Notes: a model not told the origin generated them from the sequence alone. Shown: positions 12,269 through 24,593, counted from the first letter of the stretch. The stretch is DNA of 64,000 nucleotides from Ceratorhiza oryzae-sativae (GCA_030998015.1 JARWMV010000233.1:186001-250000), one strand, 5' to 3'. Numbers and translations: made by a program.

Positions 12269-14754
12269 ATGGGGGACCGGCGCAAGAGCCGACTCGATGT
12301 GCCCAAGAGCGCACTGGCATTTGTAGATGACGAGAACAGGGGCAGGTGCGGTTTCATCTGTTGCTATTAGTTGGGCCAGACTAAATTGGCGTACAGACGA
12401 ACTGGAAAGCTTATACCGACGTCCACCGCGACGAGGACGGATTCGAGTCGATTGAGAGTCTGTTCGGAAGCCAGGCCTACTCGGTCAACGACCCCAAGCG
12501 TGCCCAGCGCAAAAAGTCGACTGGTGCGGCTCTTGCGACGGTCGCTGAGGCGAGCTATGTCGACGACGGCTCTGATATGGACATCACCCAAGGTGAGCTC
12601 CTGGCCCACCTGGTTGGAGGACACACAACGTTGCTAATGCCACATGGCTGGTGTAGTGGTGAACGACGACCAAGACGACATGGACGACTATGGAATACCC
12701 GAAGCATCTTGTCTGTCTCTTTGTCTTTCACGGCTAATGACCCAACTAAGTGTTCCCAACAGCCGCTCCTCCCCCGGCCGCGCGCCGCCCCATTCGACGC
12801 TCCTCTCCGCCGCCAGTAGACCACGTTCCTTCACCACGCGGTTCTAAATACTATTCAGAATCCTCTCAACAATTATCCCAATCGACTCGTCGAGCCCGAG
12901 CGCCACTCAACTCGGCCATACATCGCTCGCACTCGTCTCAACGTAGTTCGTCTCCACCTCAACCGATGAGTCCACCTCGAGGACTAAAGTCACGGAGAGG
13001 AACGATCATCAATGGGAACGTCAGTGCGGATATGGATTTGGACGAGGAAGAGGAAGAGGAGGAGGAACAGTATTCTACTGTACAGGCTGCACCAGAGGAG
13101 GAAGAAATCCAAGTAGAACCGTCACCCCGTCGCTCCCCCCGTAAATCCATCAAACCCCAACCGAAACCCCGTCCTCGAACACCTTCGCCTGAACCCGATG
13201 CGGATATGGAAGATGATATCGCAGCTGGCCTTGAAAACGTTGACGCTGGTCCGCCCGAATCAGATGAGGAACCAGAACCCGAACCACCAAGAGGGACAAA
13301 GGAAAGGAGAGAGAGACAGTCAAGGTCAAGAAGTCACCATCCAAGAGGACGAGGGCGGATGAGGGAGACGGAGACGGAGACAAGGCTTCACCAAAGAAGA
13401 AACCGAGAGGCGGGGCTAAAAAGGAGAACGTGGGGGCGAAGAATACGGTTGTTCCAGTTGGGAGAAAGAAAAAACGGGATTTCAATGGTATGCCTTGTAC
13501 CTATTGCATCAATACCTTCCTCAGTGCGCTTTCCATAGCTTCTACGCCTCCTAACGTCCGACGTTCTCAACGCGAGCGGTTCTCGCCACTCGAGTGGTGG
13601 CGGAACGAGAAATTCGTTTATGGTCGCTCACCTGATCCAGACGAAGGACCACTTCTTGTTCCTCTAATCAAAGGAATCGAACGTCCACCTAAACCTTCGC
13701 CGATTCCTCTTTCGAAGAAACATCGTGCCAAAAGGGGTAAATCGCTTAAAATCAAAAAGGAGGAGGAGGATGTCGCTGGTGGATGGCTGAACGGAGATGG
13801 GTTTTTGGCGCACCAAAAGCGGTGGAAGATGGGATGGACGAGGAAACTGAGGAATTGGGTGTTGTGATGGACTATGCGACTGGGAAGGAGGTTGAACGTC
13901 GTAAGTCACTGGCAGTTGACACTTGGGGAATTTTGGGATTGCTAATGAGACCGCCGCAGGAATTGCGTTTCCTGGCGCACGCGTCGAGTTCACGGCCACT
14001 GACGGGCCCTTTCATTTCCAAAAGATTTTTGGGGACTCAGATTTTTTTGCCGCGGGTGTAATGAAGATTCCAGTGGGGGGGCGGAAACCAAACAAACCCT
14101 CCAAGGAGAACACCTATGTGAGAGTTGTTTCATTTGCTACGTTTGGGGGGGGGGGGATCGTTTGGATAGGTGATGCACTGGTTGGAGAAGAGGGACAGGT
14201 TTTAGCCCCTTAGCTCCTTGAGACGCAATATGGTTGACTGCTCATCCCCGCTGGTATTGGAGTTGACCCTTCTGTTTTATGTTAGGTGTTCTATTGCGTT
14301 TCCGGAGCAGTTGAAGTCAAGGTGCACAAGAGCACGTTTGTGATTGCCCCAGGTGGCATGTTTCTCGCGCCCAGAGGTAAGTGAGCGTCTATCTCAGCTC
14401 GGCGCCATATCTTGGTAGGGAGAGTCGTCACATGTGCTGGCACCATTCTAGGCAAGGTGTGATCCTTGCCGAAGCATCGTGTTGGAAGGTCCCGCAAAGT
14501 GTAGAGCCCAGATCAAGCTTTTCGTCGCCTTCTCTTCATGCCCAGCTTCCCCAAAACTGTACTCACCACACTTATCTGAAACAGGGAACGTTTATACCAT
14601 TGCGAATGTCTCCGAACGGGATGCATACATATTCTTCGCCCAATCTCGCAAAGTCTTGGAGAACTCTGAAGAACCCCCTCCACTGCCTCGTGAGCCGGGC
14701 ACGAGCGGGGACGCAAAGAAGACGAAGGCCAAAGTTGTGCCAGCTCGGCGATAA
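12269..14754 (+). CDS. MIF2: Mif2/CENP-C, inner kinetochore protein
   Basis: Eight exons fit: 12269-12345, 12397-12592, 12657-12710, 12763-13487, 13539-13900, 13960-14117, 14286-14376 and 14585-14754, about 611 residues. The CENP-C motif is unmistakable at about residues 359-381 (RRSQRERFSPLEWWRNEKFV), the segment that contacts the CENP-A nucleosome. The C-terminal cupin dimerisation domain follows (residues about 473-585; FYCVSGAVEVKVH, then APGGMFLAPRGNVYTI). The middle is acidic (a run of Glu near 13050) and then Lys/Arg-rich. Staying in frame needs one extra base at 13293-13295 (GGG) and one at 13799-13806 (GGGTTTTT), and probably one at 12339-12342. Exon lengths become consistent with splice phases only with these, so they look like sequencing errors. 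It would anchor the kinetochore to centromeric chromatin. Confidence 0.92.
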
Positions 14755-15719
14755 AAACTTGGTGGCTGAACGACAGCAGGTTTGACGTCACTCGATAGGA
14801 TGTACGTAGATACATGAGCAGCAAAAGCCGCCAGGTGTCCGCGGTCGATTTTAGGTGTGGTTGTAACCATAGTTTCGGTGTAGCAGATATTCGCTTCTTT
14901 TTTTTATTCCTCTTTGGACGTAGTGTTCGGTATACTTAAATGGATTTAGTTGCCAATTTTCCCTGGTGCTAACCCAGGCAGAATTTTCAGAGTCACGAGC
15001 AGATTGAGCTACGTTATTTGTCGGATGACGAAGGTAAGTGTCTTGCCGCCAACGTCTCCCAAAGAAATAGCAGTCACGCAGCCACGTGCTGGTTAACCCG
15101 ACGAATGTGCTCAAGCTGTCGCGAAGGTTGAGCAGGAAGGAAGGCAACGGGGTTTACTGGATAGTTGTGATGGTAGTGTGAAAATCCAAAGGACATAGGT
15201 TCACAAGGGTAAAATCATAAGCTTTCCGGCTTGAGCCGTTCTGACGCTTAGTACAAGGAGCGTACTCCCAAGCTGCCCTCAGCCTCATTTATAGGAAGTG
15301 TGTGGCTCATGTTCCCAAACAACTATTCTAATCGGCTCCTGCATAGCCTTTTGGCTCCCGAATAACAGTCAACTCACGAAATATCGTGCCGCATCGTCCT
15401 TCTGATTTATGAGAGACAAGAAGAAAGTGATCAACAGGAGAAGATCTAGAGATTGGCCATCAAAAGGTGTGAAGATTGGCACTACGTTTTTGTCTTGAAT
15501 TCACTTCACATGGGTACTCGCCAGATACGAGTCTGCGAATGAAAGCCTTTCTCTTACCCCATTTCTTCAATACTTTCTCAAGATATTATCAGTTTTGTCT
15601 CAAAGTTCAGTACGAACGCAATCGTTTGCAAGTCATTCTGCCCAGTGTTCTATTGTTACTTTATTTACTATTTAGTACAGCATATTAAAACTTTTGGCCA
15701 TCACGTTGGGAGTTTGTAG
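14755..15719. other. Intergenic stretch between MIF2 and membrane-protein copy 2
   Basis: No frame with family resemblance or good splice sites. The 3' regions of two convergent genes are expected here. Nothing else seen. Confidence 0.5.
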
Positions 15720-16444
15720 TCAACTAGACGAAGCAAGCGAAAAGAGGGGAAGCAGGCCGAAACCCGCTACACATGATATAGCGATTGCAACAGGCTTCCT
15801 CTCTGTTACCCAAATATAGACAAGCAGTTGGCCAATCAGACAAAGGAAACTGAATACCAACATAGCGAACCCTACCAGGTAGGTCTCTTAGTTTTTGTGA
15901 GCTTCAAGTGGGTTATCAAGTGAACGTACAATGCCACATCACAGGTTTGAACACTCTCCGTACTCCGTATCGCTTGAGCAACGAGTTTATGTCTTCACTG
16001 ATCGGCCTATTGTCGAGTGGTTCAAGAAGAGACGTTCTTTGAGATGCTCGTGCATGAATTTCCCCCAATTCATCTGTTAACAAGAGTGAACTGAATGTTG
16101 CGCTGGTGCCAAAGACGAATCCGAGGTAAGTCAAAACTGAGAGGGCTGTCCCCCCAGCAGATTCCGGATTTAGGCGGTCAGGACTGATATTACGGAAGAA
16201 CGCCAGGAGGACACATTCGGCAACTACCAGGAGAGCCGACTGGAGGAATGCTTCATTGACCGAACTTCATGGATTGAAAATGCACTTACGATGACTGCCG
16301 CACTCTGAAAAGTCGCGATCCAACCGGTCTGAACAGACTTGATGGTCGGGGCAGATCATCTACGCAATACATATCAGCCATCCCATCTAATCTTGTGTGA
16401 CCGAACCTACAGGAGACTCTAGTTCTGGGCGGTCGCGGATTCAT
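15720..16444 (-). pseudogene. Small multipass membrane protein, family copy 2 (1-bp frameshift)
   Basis: Minus-strand exons 16444-16411 (34 nt, ATG start MNPRPPRTRVS), 16359-16290 (70 nt), 16239-15930 (310 nt) and 15871-15720 (152 nt). Copy 3 has 34, 71, 310 and 152 nt with the same splice phases, so exon 2 here is one base short, in the C run whose plus-strand form is GGGG at 16348-16351. Apart from that the frame is open to a TGA at 15722-15720. Three hydrophobic helices are predicted: TYLGFVFGTSATFSSLLL, then one around FLCLIGQLLVYIWV, then one around AISCVAGFGLLPL. Either a real frameshift or a sequencing undercall; all splice sites are intact, which favours an undercall. Confidence 0.75.
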
Positions 16445-18045
16445 TGCTTCGACCTGAAAATTTTATCTAGACGTCCTACGATGATTTTGGACTGCTAATG
16501 ACAGGAGGGTTGTTAAATAGTTCCAGCATAGACGTCGGGTATAAGTATATTCCAGTTTGACGTCAAATCTTAGTCTCAGTTGACAGAGGTCTGCCGGCGC
16601 ACTAACCCCAAAATATCAGTCAAAGAAGTCCTCCTTCCCTAATATAATTTACAGTTTTCTATCGTCCAGGCCTCCCTCCAGCGTAAGATTGAGGGGGTCC
16701 TCCCACAGATCTGGACCGAAGTTGGCTTGGTTTGCCTCATGTTCCGATTTGGAAATTGTGATACATCCGAGTTCGAAAGGGGGTCGTGCCACCCCTGGAA
16801 ATGAGGCAGGCAAGGGACCTCGTGTGCAAACGAACCAGCGGTTAACCTTTCAACCTGGATCGATCTAGTTGCGCACCACTCTTGAACGAGTCCGGAGCCG
16901 CCATAGGTGCAAGGATAAAGTGAACATAAGCCATGGTAATACAAGATGTCTCACGGAAGAATCACCGTCTTATAGCCAGTATACTTCAATCATGAACAGG
17001 GCGGAGTGGATTGACCCAATATGGGCGGCCCAAACAATGAACGGGAAAAAGCGACCGGCAAAGGTGACAAGTGACAGTATACTAGGAAAGGCGAATCGCA
17101 AATGACGCAGAGACGAGTAGCCGACAACGCAAGGACCAAGCCAGCGCGAAAGAGGTGAAGAAGGCGAATAGGCAGGGTCAATAGAAACCGCCAAACAGGA
17201 GTTAAATACACAATTGTCTGCGCTTTGTAGAGACAGGCATGATGTTGTAGCACTGCATGTTCTGGGCACGATTCAATCGATTGACTTGATGCACTTTGGT
17301 CGGTGACTAGAGCGCCCCACACCAATTCCCAACTCACCCTTTGAGGCTTCGTTTGAAAAAATCAATATGTTATACTACCTGTATCAACTCAAAAACCTAC
17401 GCCTACGCGGGCTTCCGGGTTATGAAAATACAGCTACAAGATCTCGAGCCCTCGGATTCGCGCAAATAATCAAACCTCTGTTATCCGATACAAAATTAGA
17501 CAACTGATAACCACGTTCCTCTGCTATTTCTCGATAGCGGATGGCCAAAGGCTCAGATAAGCAAGTCTACATTTGTTGATGTATGTGGGTGCTGTTTGAT
17601 CCAGAATGCGTTAAGTCTGGGCTGCTAGATCAGGTCCATCAAATTATCGAATCAGAGGCGTTTGTCTGCAGCAGATAAACAAATAGCCCATATTTTAGCT
17701 AGTCGAACATCCCAACACGCGGGCAAGATGCGTAGCCCGGGATTTGCCCTTCTCCAAGCGATGAAAACGGTGGTTCTAGCTCAGTGTCTCCATCTTACAG
17801 AAAAAGGCAGTATTCGTCAAACTTGGCGTGTGAGGAGTATGCTGTGCGTCGTTCTGGTAGCATCTTGAGCGGCCTGGGCGATGTAAACGAGTCTGATGCT
17901 CATCCCCGATCAATAGCATTGTTGCTAAGAACTATGAGCCACCGGGGTTCTGGGCATTTCAAAACTTCAGCATACATGTGGTCCAGAATCTAAGGGGTGG
18001 GGGTATACATCGGGGGTTCCCTCGCCTTGCGCTCACAGTTACCTG

Positions 18046-18195
18046 CACTTGAAACCCGTTTGTTCTGGAAATTCCGGATACACAAATCGCAGCTATCATT
18101 TCAAAATACAATAGAATTCATTAGGAATATCAGAGTAAAACATCCTGATAAGGGCACGCTAACATGACCAGGATTTTTCTGATTTTGGTTGGACC
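18046..18195. repeat. Diverged dispersed repeat, copy B
   Basis: Counterpart of 10841-10990 in the same orientation, with the same ordered words (ctgata.agg, ctaacat, ccagga). See that entry. Confidence 0.5.
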
Positions 18196-18548
18196 TAGTG
18201 AGAGATAAAATTGTACCCACCGCGCATATAGCCATATTGGAACTCGTCTTCAAATTCTCCTAGATGTGTAAATTCCAGGTATATAGTTGGAAACGCGGGT
18301 TTTCATAGCAAAATAGGAATTTCCCGCATACAGTGGGCCCACAGAGCTGACCGCCTCATTCAACCACGATTAACCCCCTTATTCTGGGGAACTGCCAATG
18401 TCGTGAAACTTTCTTCTTTGTACGTGAGCCTTGCTATTTCTATCGTCGAGAATTAAGCCCAGAGGGCGGAATACATCAAGATTGTTCGTATCTTGAAGCA
18501 AAAGTGAGGGTGGAACTACGAGCTCAGGAGTATTGGGCCCATTAGTTG

Positions 18549-18705
18549 GCACTCGGCCAAAAGGCGATTGGCTAGTTAGAGCTAGTCAGAACCGTGGTTC
18601 TAGCTAAGCTGAACGAGTGCTCACTAGATCAAACTAGCACGTTCTACCGGAGCTAGACACAGGGCTCTAACTAGCTCTAACTAGCCTATTGCCTTTTAGC
18701 CGTGC
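18549..18705. mobile_element. MITE-like inverted-repeat element, about 157 bp
   Basis: The two ends form an imperfect terminal inverted repeat of about 45 bp: left ggccaaaaggcgattggcta then gttagagctagt, right the reverse complement ggctaaaaggcaataggcta then gttagagctagt. The outermost bases are CAC...GTG. The centre is about 65 bp and does not code. No clear target duplication is visible. It would fold into a long hairpin if transcribed, but size and structure fit a miniature inverted-repeat transposable element. Confidence 0.75.
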
Positions 18706-19815
18706 ATTCAGGGCGGGGGTCTACTGTATCTAGTCAGTTTGACTTTGAGTCTGGAGGCATTTGACGTAATAAACATATTTACATGCGGGCCGCCCCACTC
18801 ACGAAATGCTACAAAGGGGAGGGCGCGGTCAAACTACCTCTATCATTGCTGGATCATGTACCATAGGTATGTATGCAGTCGTGTGCAAAGAACCTGGTAC
18901 TTGGTCAGGAATGTGAATGTAAAGGCAGAGATTTACGAGTGGGCACGGGTGTGAGGCGGGATGTGTGCAGAAGGGCTATTGAATACAAGGATAGGAGAAA
19001 GGCGAGAAATTGGGTGGAGTGCTACTCAACCGCCTACATCGTAGCCTGATTGCGCCTTGGACACCCCCTGAGCCGCTAGCCGAGTAGGATACCTATATGA
19101 TGCATTATAGCATGCATATACCGATCGAGGTACAACAAATTCAAAGGCTAAGACTGGTTGCATCTCAATTCAGTATGGGTGGAGGTGACTGTCGTTAAGT
19201 GGGCGTGAGTGACTGGGGTAGGGCGGGCTCCGCGTTTGATATGGCCTAAAGTCACATAGATGCTCCCATTCAATGGCATAGAATTTAGCCCGTCACAAGG
19301 ACACAGGATCAAATCATACACATCCTAAAACAGCAAGGGTGACACAGCCAACACAAAGGTGGGGAGTTATAGAAAGAACTCAGAAGAAGAAGAAGGATAA
19401 TACAAAGGGACTGCGCCAAGAGGGGGCCTTTCGGCATGAAGAATAACAGGCTCCAACCAAAGATAAACGTGGGAACATGTGTGTTTCAGATTGAGCAAGA
19501 GAGGATTGGAGGCCTTGCGCCTCACCAAGCCTCGTGTTTCATGAAAGCCTACCTAAGCGCATCGCGCAACCGTAAGTCGCTGCGTGCCAATTTGCCACTT
19601 TATGTTTGAATCGTACTATATTCTACTCTTACCAACTCAAGGAGAATGCCCAAAAAATCAGTAATAAAGTCATGCAGGCCAAGTGTGATGCTCAGTTTTC
19701 AAGGCTGCTTCAACCAATGCCAGTGCGACATGATATTCGTCGCGCTTTCGTGTTCTTGCTATAAACGGCAGCAACGGAAAAGCGAATCGATAATAGTAAT
19801 AAATCAGACGACGTC

Positions 19816-20150
19816 TTACACGGGGGAAGCACTGTGCACAAGCGACCGACAGAGAGGGTTGGACGGCGCACGGAACCCCCTGACCTTGTCCAGAGGCTCA
19901 CGACGAGGTGTGTATATGTGCGCCCTCGTATGGTTCTTAAAAGCCCGCCGCACGTCCGTAATGTAAATTATACATTGATTAATTATGTTTTATGCATATA
20001 TCTACATGGTCGAACCCTGTTTTGCCCAGAATGTGTTCGTGGGGGTGATCCCGGGGGTCGCAGTCTGAACGGCTCGCCCACCTCGTCGGCGTTTCTGACT
20101 CTCCCAAGCACGCTGCGTATGCTGAGCTCACATGTACCCTAGCCCCTGAC
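19816..20150. repeat. Dispersed repeat, copy at 19.8 kb
   Basis: Resembles 54430-54750 in the same orientation: gaagcac/taagcac, gcgaccgacagagagggt versus ctcgacgcacagaggggct, gtgtgtatatgtgcgccctc versus gtgtgcatatatacgccctc, cagaatg.tttcgtgg, and ccaagcac / cctagcac followed by cgctgcg / ctgcgca. Alignment extends over about 330 bp with moderate divergence. No protein is conserved between the copies, so this is probably a decayed mobile element or lost gene. Confidence 0.55.
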
Positions 20151-20917
20151 CTGGAGCGACCAGGTCGAGCACGAGAGTAGAGTGGATTACATAATAAAGC
20201 GCCCGGCGCTGCGAGAGAGATGCATTTACTGCAGAACGGCACTTTCCCTCGTGGCATGTCCGTAAATCCGCCCACACGTGTTTTTCTTCTCACCTCTGCC
20301 GCTGTTTCGGGGGTTGCGATGGAAAGTGAGGCTAACTTTACCGCTGAATGAAATCAAATTGAACAGAGCGGCGGCTATACTCGCACGTTGGACATCAAGT
20401 GCAGGTTGCACCCCCGAGTCGTGGTGATCTACTCCAATCTCGTGGGGGGTGCACCAACGAAGGATCATGTATTAAGAGGCTCGGCTGGCCCTCAACCCCA
20501 ATTATATGATATTTTGTTTCTTTTAGATGCCAATCGTCATACCGCCGTTATGGGGTGATTGCTCTATGAGTCACGGAAGAAACCGACGCAAGTAAGCTGT
20601 ATTCGAAACACAGCATAGCATTCCCATGCTGTATACGATGCACGTTTGTACCACAAAAAGTCCATTTAATACGCGAATGCGGTGACAAACATGTTTGGTG
20701 TCCTTTTGATTCATGTATCCACCATAAGCCACAGGATATGTTCTCAGTGGGAACTCTACTGAAGATCATGTGCTGTTGCGAGGTCGCCTCATGGCTGTAT
20801 CGATATCTTTCTCCAGTATTGCGAATAGTACCCTGAGCTGGGGGGAGTCAGGATATAAGTCATCGAGTAAGAGCTGATCTGTTCCTTACATCTACCCACC
20901 CCTTTTCAGCGAGTCCG

Positions 20918-21638
20918 ATGAACGATAAACCCCCAAGCACTCGAGTCACTTGTATGTACACCTTGCTACCGCCGTACCACCAATGACTCACTCCCACCCA
21001 AGACGAACTTCCTGCTACCATCAAGTCGATTCAAACAGGATGGCAAGCTACATTTCAGAGCTCATTGATCGCGGTATGTCCGGAAACAGTGATGATCAGA
21101 CTAATCTGACGGACAAGGATTTAGACCTCGCTGTTTGCAGTGATCGAAAGCGTACTTTTGTTCTTCTTCAACAACCTTGGTTCCGAACGGCTTGACCGAG
21201 CGAGCGCCGGAGGCCAGGCTCTGCTCGTGTTCACATACTTGACGTTTTTCTTCAGTATTAGCGCGACTTTCAGCTCTCTCCTTCTCACCGATGAACTTGG
21301 AGAGATGCATGTCCGTGCTTCACAACGAGAAACCGTTTTGGCTCCATTGGACACAATGGCTATATGTGAAGATGCAGGACAGTTGCTAAATCGCTACGGA
21401 GTTCGACGAAGGTGGAAGCCAGTGATGTGGCATTGTACGTACTCGAAGCTTTTTCCCAAACTTTAGCTAAGGATCGTCCATTTCAGGGTTCTTCACGCTT
21501 ATTTCGGGATACCTTTGTCTTGTTGGCCAACTCATTACCTATGTATGGGTAATGGAATCGAAACCGGTGGCGATAGCGATGTCCTGCGTTGCAGGATTTA
21601 GCTTGCTGCCTTTGAGCACCCTATTCCCTATGATATGA
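20918..21638 (+). CDS. Small multipass membrane protein, family copy 3 (intact)
   Basis: Four exons, 20918-20951, 21003-21073, 21125-21434 and 21487-21638, give an open 188-residue protein starting MNDKPPSTRVT. Three short introns (51, 51 and 52 bp) have GT-AG ends. The conserved N-terminal part reads LPATIKSIQTGWQATFQ, then an amphipathic stretch, then helices around ALLVFTYLTFFFSISATFSS, TLISGYLCLVGQLITYVW and AIAMSCVAGFSLLPLST. There is no signal peptide, so it is probably an integral membrane protein with the N-terminus cytosolic. This is the only copy of the three in the window with every part in frame. I recall similar unnamed proteins in other Agaricomycetes; no function is known to me. 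Confidence 0.85.
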
Positions 21639-23178
21639 TCTCTGATGTCACTACATGCAGCACTCATACAATCATCCGCCATCACTCTATAACATTTTAA
21701 TAGTAGATCTTCGCTAACATTTCTCGGCTACACATTTACGCGCAATTTACACTACATGTAAAATAACCACCGGTTTCTGATAGAGTTTGGCTCATGTATG
21801 CATTTCGAGGTGTTGTCATCCATAGAATAACTTTCATCAATCGAATCTGGAGATTACTACTTGTAGCAAAATTGATTGAACACGGGGCTCAGCGCTACGA
21901 GTGCCCCGACACTTTCAGTCAGCTGACATTACAGGCACAGGAATTGGAATAGGCCAAAATATACTCGGCACCTCGAGTGTGCTCTTCAGTCCATGGCGAA
22001 CGGAGTCTACGAAAATCCTGTATCGAAGCCCTAATAGGCAAGACGCGTGTATAGCTTGCAGCTGTGTATGAGCGACAGATGCTATCCTGGGTTTATGGTA
22101 ATCAATATAAGACTTCGGAGCGGATAAAGTGCATGTCTCCATTGTCTCATTGAATGGACCAATCACACAGGAGCAAGCATACATGAACCCCAAGTGCCAG
22201 GGATTGGGTTTAAGCATTAACTACTTGTTTCAGTTAAGACTGGAGTTATAGCCACTAACGATAATCAAAGCCGACCTGTAAGCAAGACAAATGACTCTAA
22301 ACTTTACTCTCCCAGCTGTCCCGAGCTCCATTCACTCGTAGATGAGCCTAGCGTATATGCGGCATCGAAGCACTGAACACACAATAATCAGGTAAAGGAA
22401 AAGCCATCAGAAGGAGGAACAGGGCATTCAATAACGAGAGTGCTTGACCTAGGAGCGAAACAGGTGAATCTCCGCTCGGACCTGACAAGTAGAGCTCGAA
22501 AGACTATGCCTTACCAATTATACTCTTCGGGCAACGCGAGGCGCCGTGACGCTGTTTAGGCAAGCGCGAAGAGTTTAAGCGCAAGGTTTACTTGAAGGCA
22601 GTTCGAATGAACAGGCTTATCTTCTATTTGCCTCCTGTAATTTTCTACTAATTTTAGATCCATTCCGCCCGGTGATTGTGTCGTAGGACCCTCAGAATCG
22701 GCGAAGCCGTCAAAAAGTGGACGAATTCTCACATGATTCGGTAGCTTGGTTTCAGATCGCAGTAGAAACACTGTCAACACACCCCAACAGGTTTGGAGGA
22801 CATTCGGGCGGCACTTTACGATATTCTGACCGCGGCGCCGCGCATAACGCCGGTCGTCTGTCTTCAAACGGACTATAGCGACAACGGTATATGAACTTGA
22901 TCGGTGTCCGAGAAACTATCACTATCTTACTGCGCTCTACGTCTCGTTGCGTTAGCGTATGAATTTGGGCAGGCTGGAAACCAGTGTGTGGCTGGTACTT
23001 AGAGCGCGGTCAGCACAGGGTATGCACGCGTGCCCCAGGAATCTGGTGAAAGTAAACTTTGGAACATCTCCGTCATGCATATTTATGATATTTTTCACTT
23101 CCAGTGTATCAACAATGTATCAACAAAACATGTCGGGGATGCGTAACGGTCCAATCCCCACACCTGCAAAGCTTGACA
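21639..23178. other. Intergenic stretch, no supported gene
   Basis: Short frames on both strands (for example 22556-22867 minus and 22959-23252 plus) lack recognisable features. It should contain the 3' ends of two convergent transcripts. Confidence 0.5.
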
Positions 23179-24511
23179 TCATCCCCGGTTCATGGTATTC
23201 CCCATGCCCTTGGGGTTATGATCGGTATAAACAGCCCATTCCTCATCCTTGAGCCTCTTTTCCTCTGCCTTTGCTTCTCCAAAGATCGTACCGTCTTGTT
23301 CCGAATCTAGCGCAAGTTGCTCGGACGATGTAGGAGCTTCTTCTGACGCTTTCCTAAAGTCGCGGGATTTCGTGAGATGTAATGGCAATTGGCAGCATGG
23401 ACTTACCCTCCTCCCCGAATGATATTACCCCTTCGTTCCTCTTCGGCCAAGTACTCGTCTATGGTCATCGTGGGAAGTCGATGGTCTGGCCTAAAGACTT
23501 CTTGCTGCAATCTCGTACGCTCGGCAATGTGTCGGGCAGGCATGATTGTGAATGGACGCAATGGACGCCCTTTGGCATCCATCAATGGGCCACCTCCGTC
23601 GGGCCCGCCGCTCGATGACTGGTCTAGCCGCCAGGTATCGTCTTTCGGTTTACTCTGTTCCGAGTCTGGTGGCGATGGCAGGGATGGCGGTAACGTTTTC
23701 AGGAGCTGAAGCTCTTGAGATATTTGGAGCAGAGATGCGTTGGCTTGGGTGAAGAGGAATCGTAGGAGTAAAATGGATAATTCTCGTAGTGTCTCTTCGT
23801 CCATGTCTGCATCATCTTCGTTTGTGTTGACTGACCCTGCGTGGTTGCTCGAGGGAGTGAGCAGAGCTCGAATCGCATCATAGTTGTTGGCTGGTTCCTC
23901 GACGTCCGTGGCCAGACTGCGAGCCCTGAGCGCCTACAGCCCTTGAGATGGTGTAACCACGTGCATGCTGGTGGTGCATCCGTACCTGAATCTGAGATTT
24001 GAGCTGCTTTTCGGCGCGGTACTGCTGGATTTTGGCCTCTCTCCGCTGAGCGGGATTATTCGACAGCTCTGCTAATCGTTTGGTCTGTCTCGCGGTCTCT
24101 TCGTCTACAATTTCGTACCGAGTGAGATCTGCGATAAACTTGCGGATCTCGAGCTGTGCGGATGTCCGAGTCAGAATGAGAGCAAGTGCGACTAGGTAAA
24201 GCAACAACCTCGGCCTGGGCCAGAATCGTCTTGCGCAGCTCGGGCTCGGCCGAGGGGAGAGACTGGAGCAATTCTGCGGTGGCACAGGGGGTGGTGAGGT
24301 AGACGAGCTGACGGGTCGATATGTCTTCTAGGGTTTCGTTTTTGCTAAACAGCTGAAGATCGGTGATCGCCGCCGCCACACGCCTCAGATCCGCCAGTGC
24401 ATCGTCCGAGATCTGCTTGTACTCGCTCGACAGCGCCGAGTGGCTCGACAGGCTCGACGCAGCCGACAGCGCCCGGGAGTATCGCGCCGACAACGAGAGG
24501 GGGTCGGCCAT
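23179..24511 (-). CDS. TAP42: Tap42/IGBP1 (alpha4), PP2A-associated regulator
   Basis: Four minus-strand exons, 24511-24209, 24153-23986, 23933-23407 and 23353-23179, join in phase into about 390 residues. The N-terminus (MADPLSLSARYSRAL) and the following helical repeats fit the TAP42 fold. The family hallmark is clear at the C-terminus: RPFTIMPARHIAERTRLQQE, then HRLPTMTIDEYLAEE, and the final NPKGMGNTMNRG. Tap42 binds PP2A-type phosphatase catalytic subunits downstream of TOR. The first intron has an unusual donor (gttgtt). It is divergent from UPF1 and shares its promoter. Confidence 0.95.
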
Positions 24512-24593
24512 TGACGTCGGTGGTCCGTCGGACGGTCACGTGGGAGGGCTGACTGTCATCACGTGACACCTCTCTCTGCTCCTCGACCACCAC
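24512..24593. promoter_or_regulatory. Bidirectional promoter of TAP42 and UPF1 with two CACGTG motifs
   Basis: Only 82 bp separate the two start codons. CACGTG occurs at 24537-24542 and 24560-24565. Both 5' UTRs must be very short or overlap. Co-regulation is inferred. Confidence 0.65.

Larger units (their letters stand above)
16445..20917. other. Long intergenic stretch with a MITE and dispersed repeats
   Basis: No coding region is supported. Open frames near 16640-16944 (minus), 16990-17337 (minus) and 19646-19966 (plus) show no family features or splice-consistent extension. Separate entries cover the repeat at 18046-18195, the MITE-like element at 18549-18705 and the repeat at 19816-20150. 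Confidence 0.55.
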
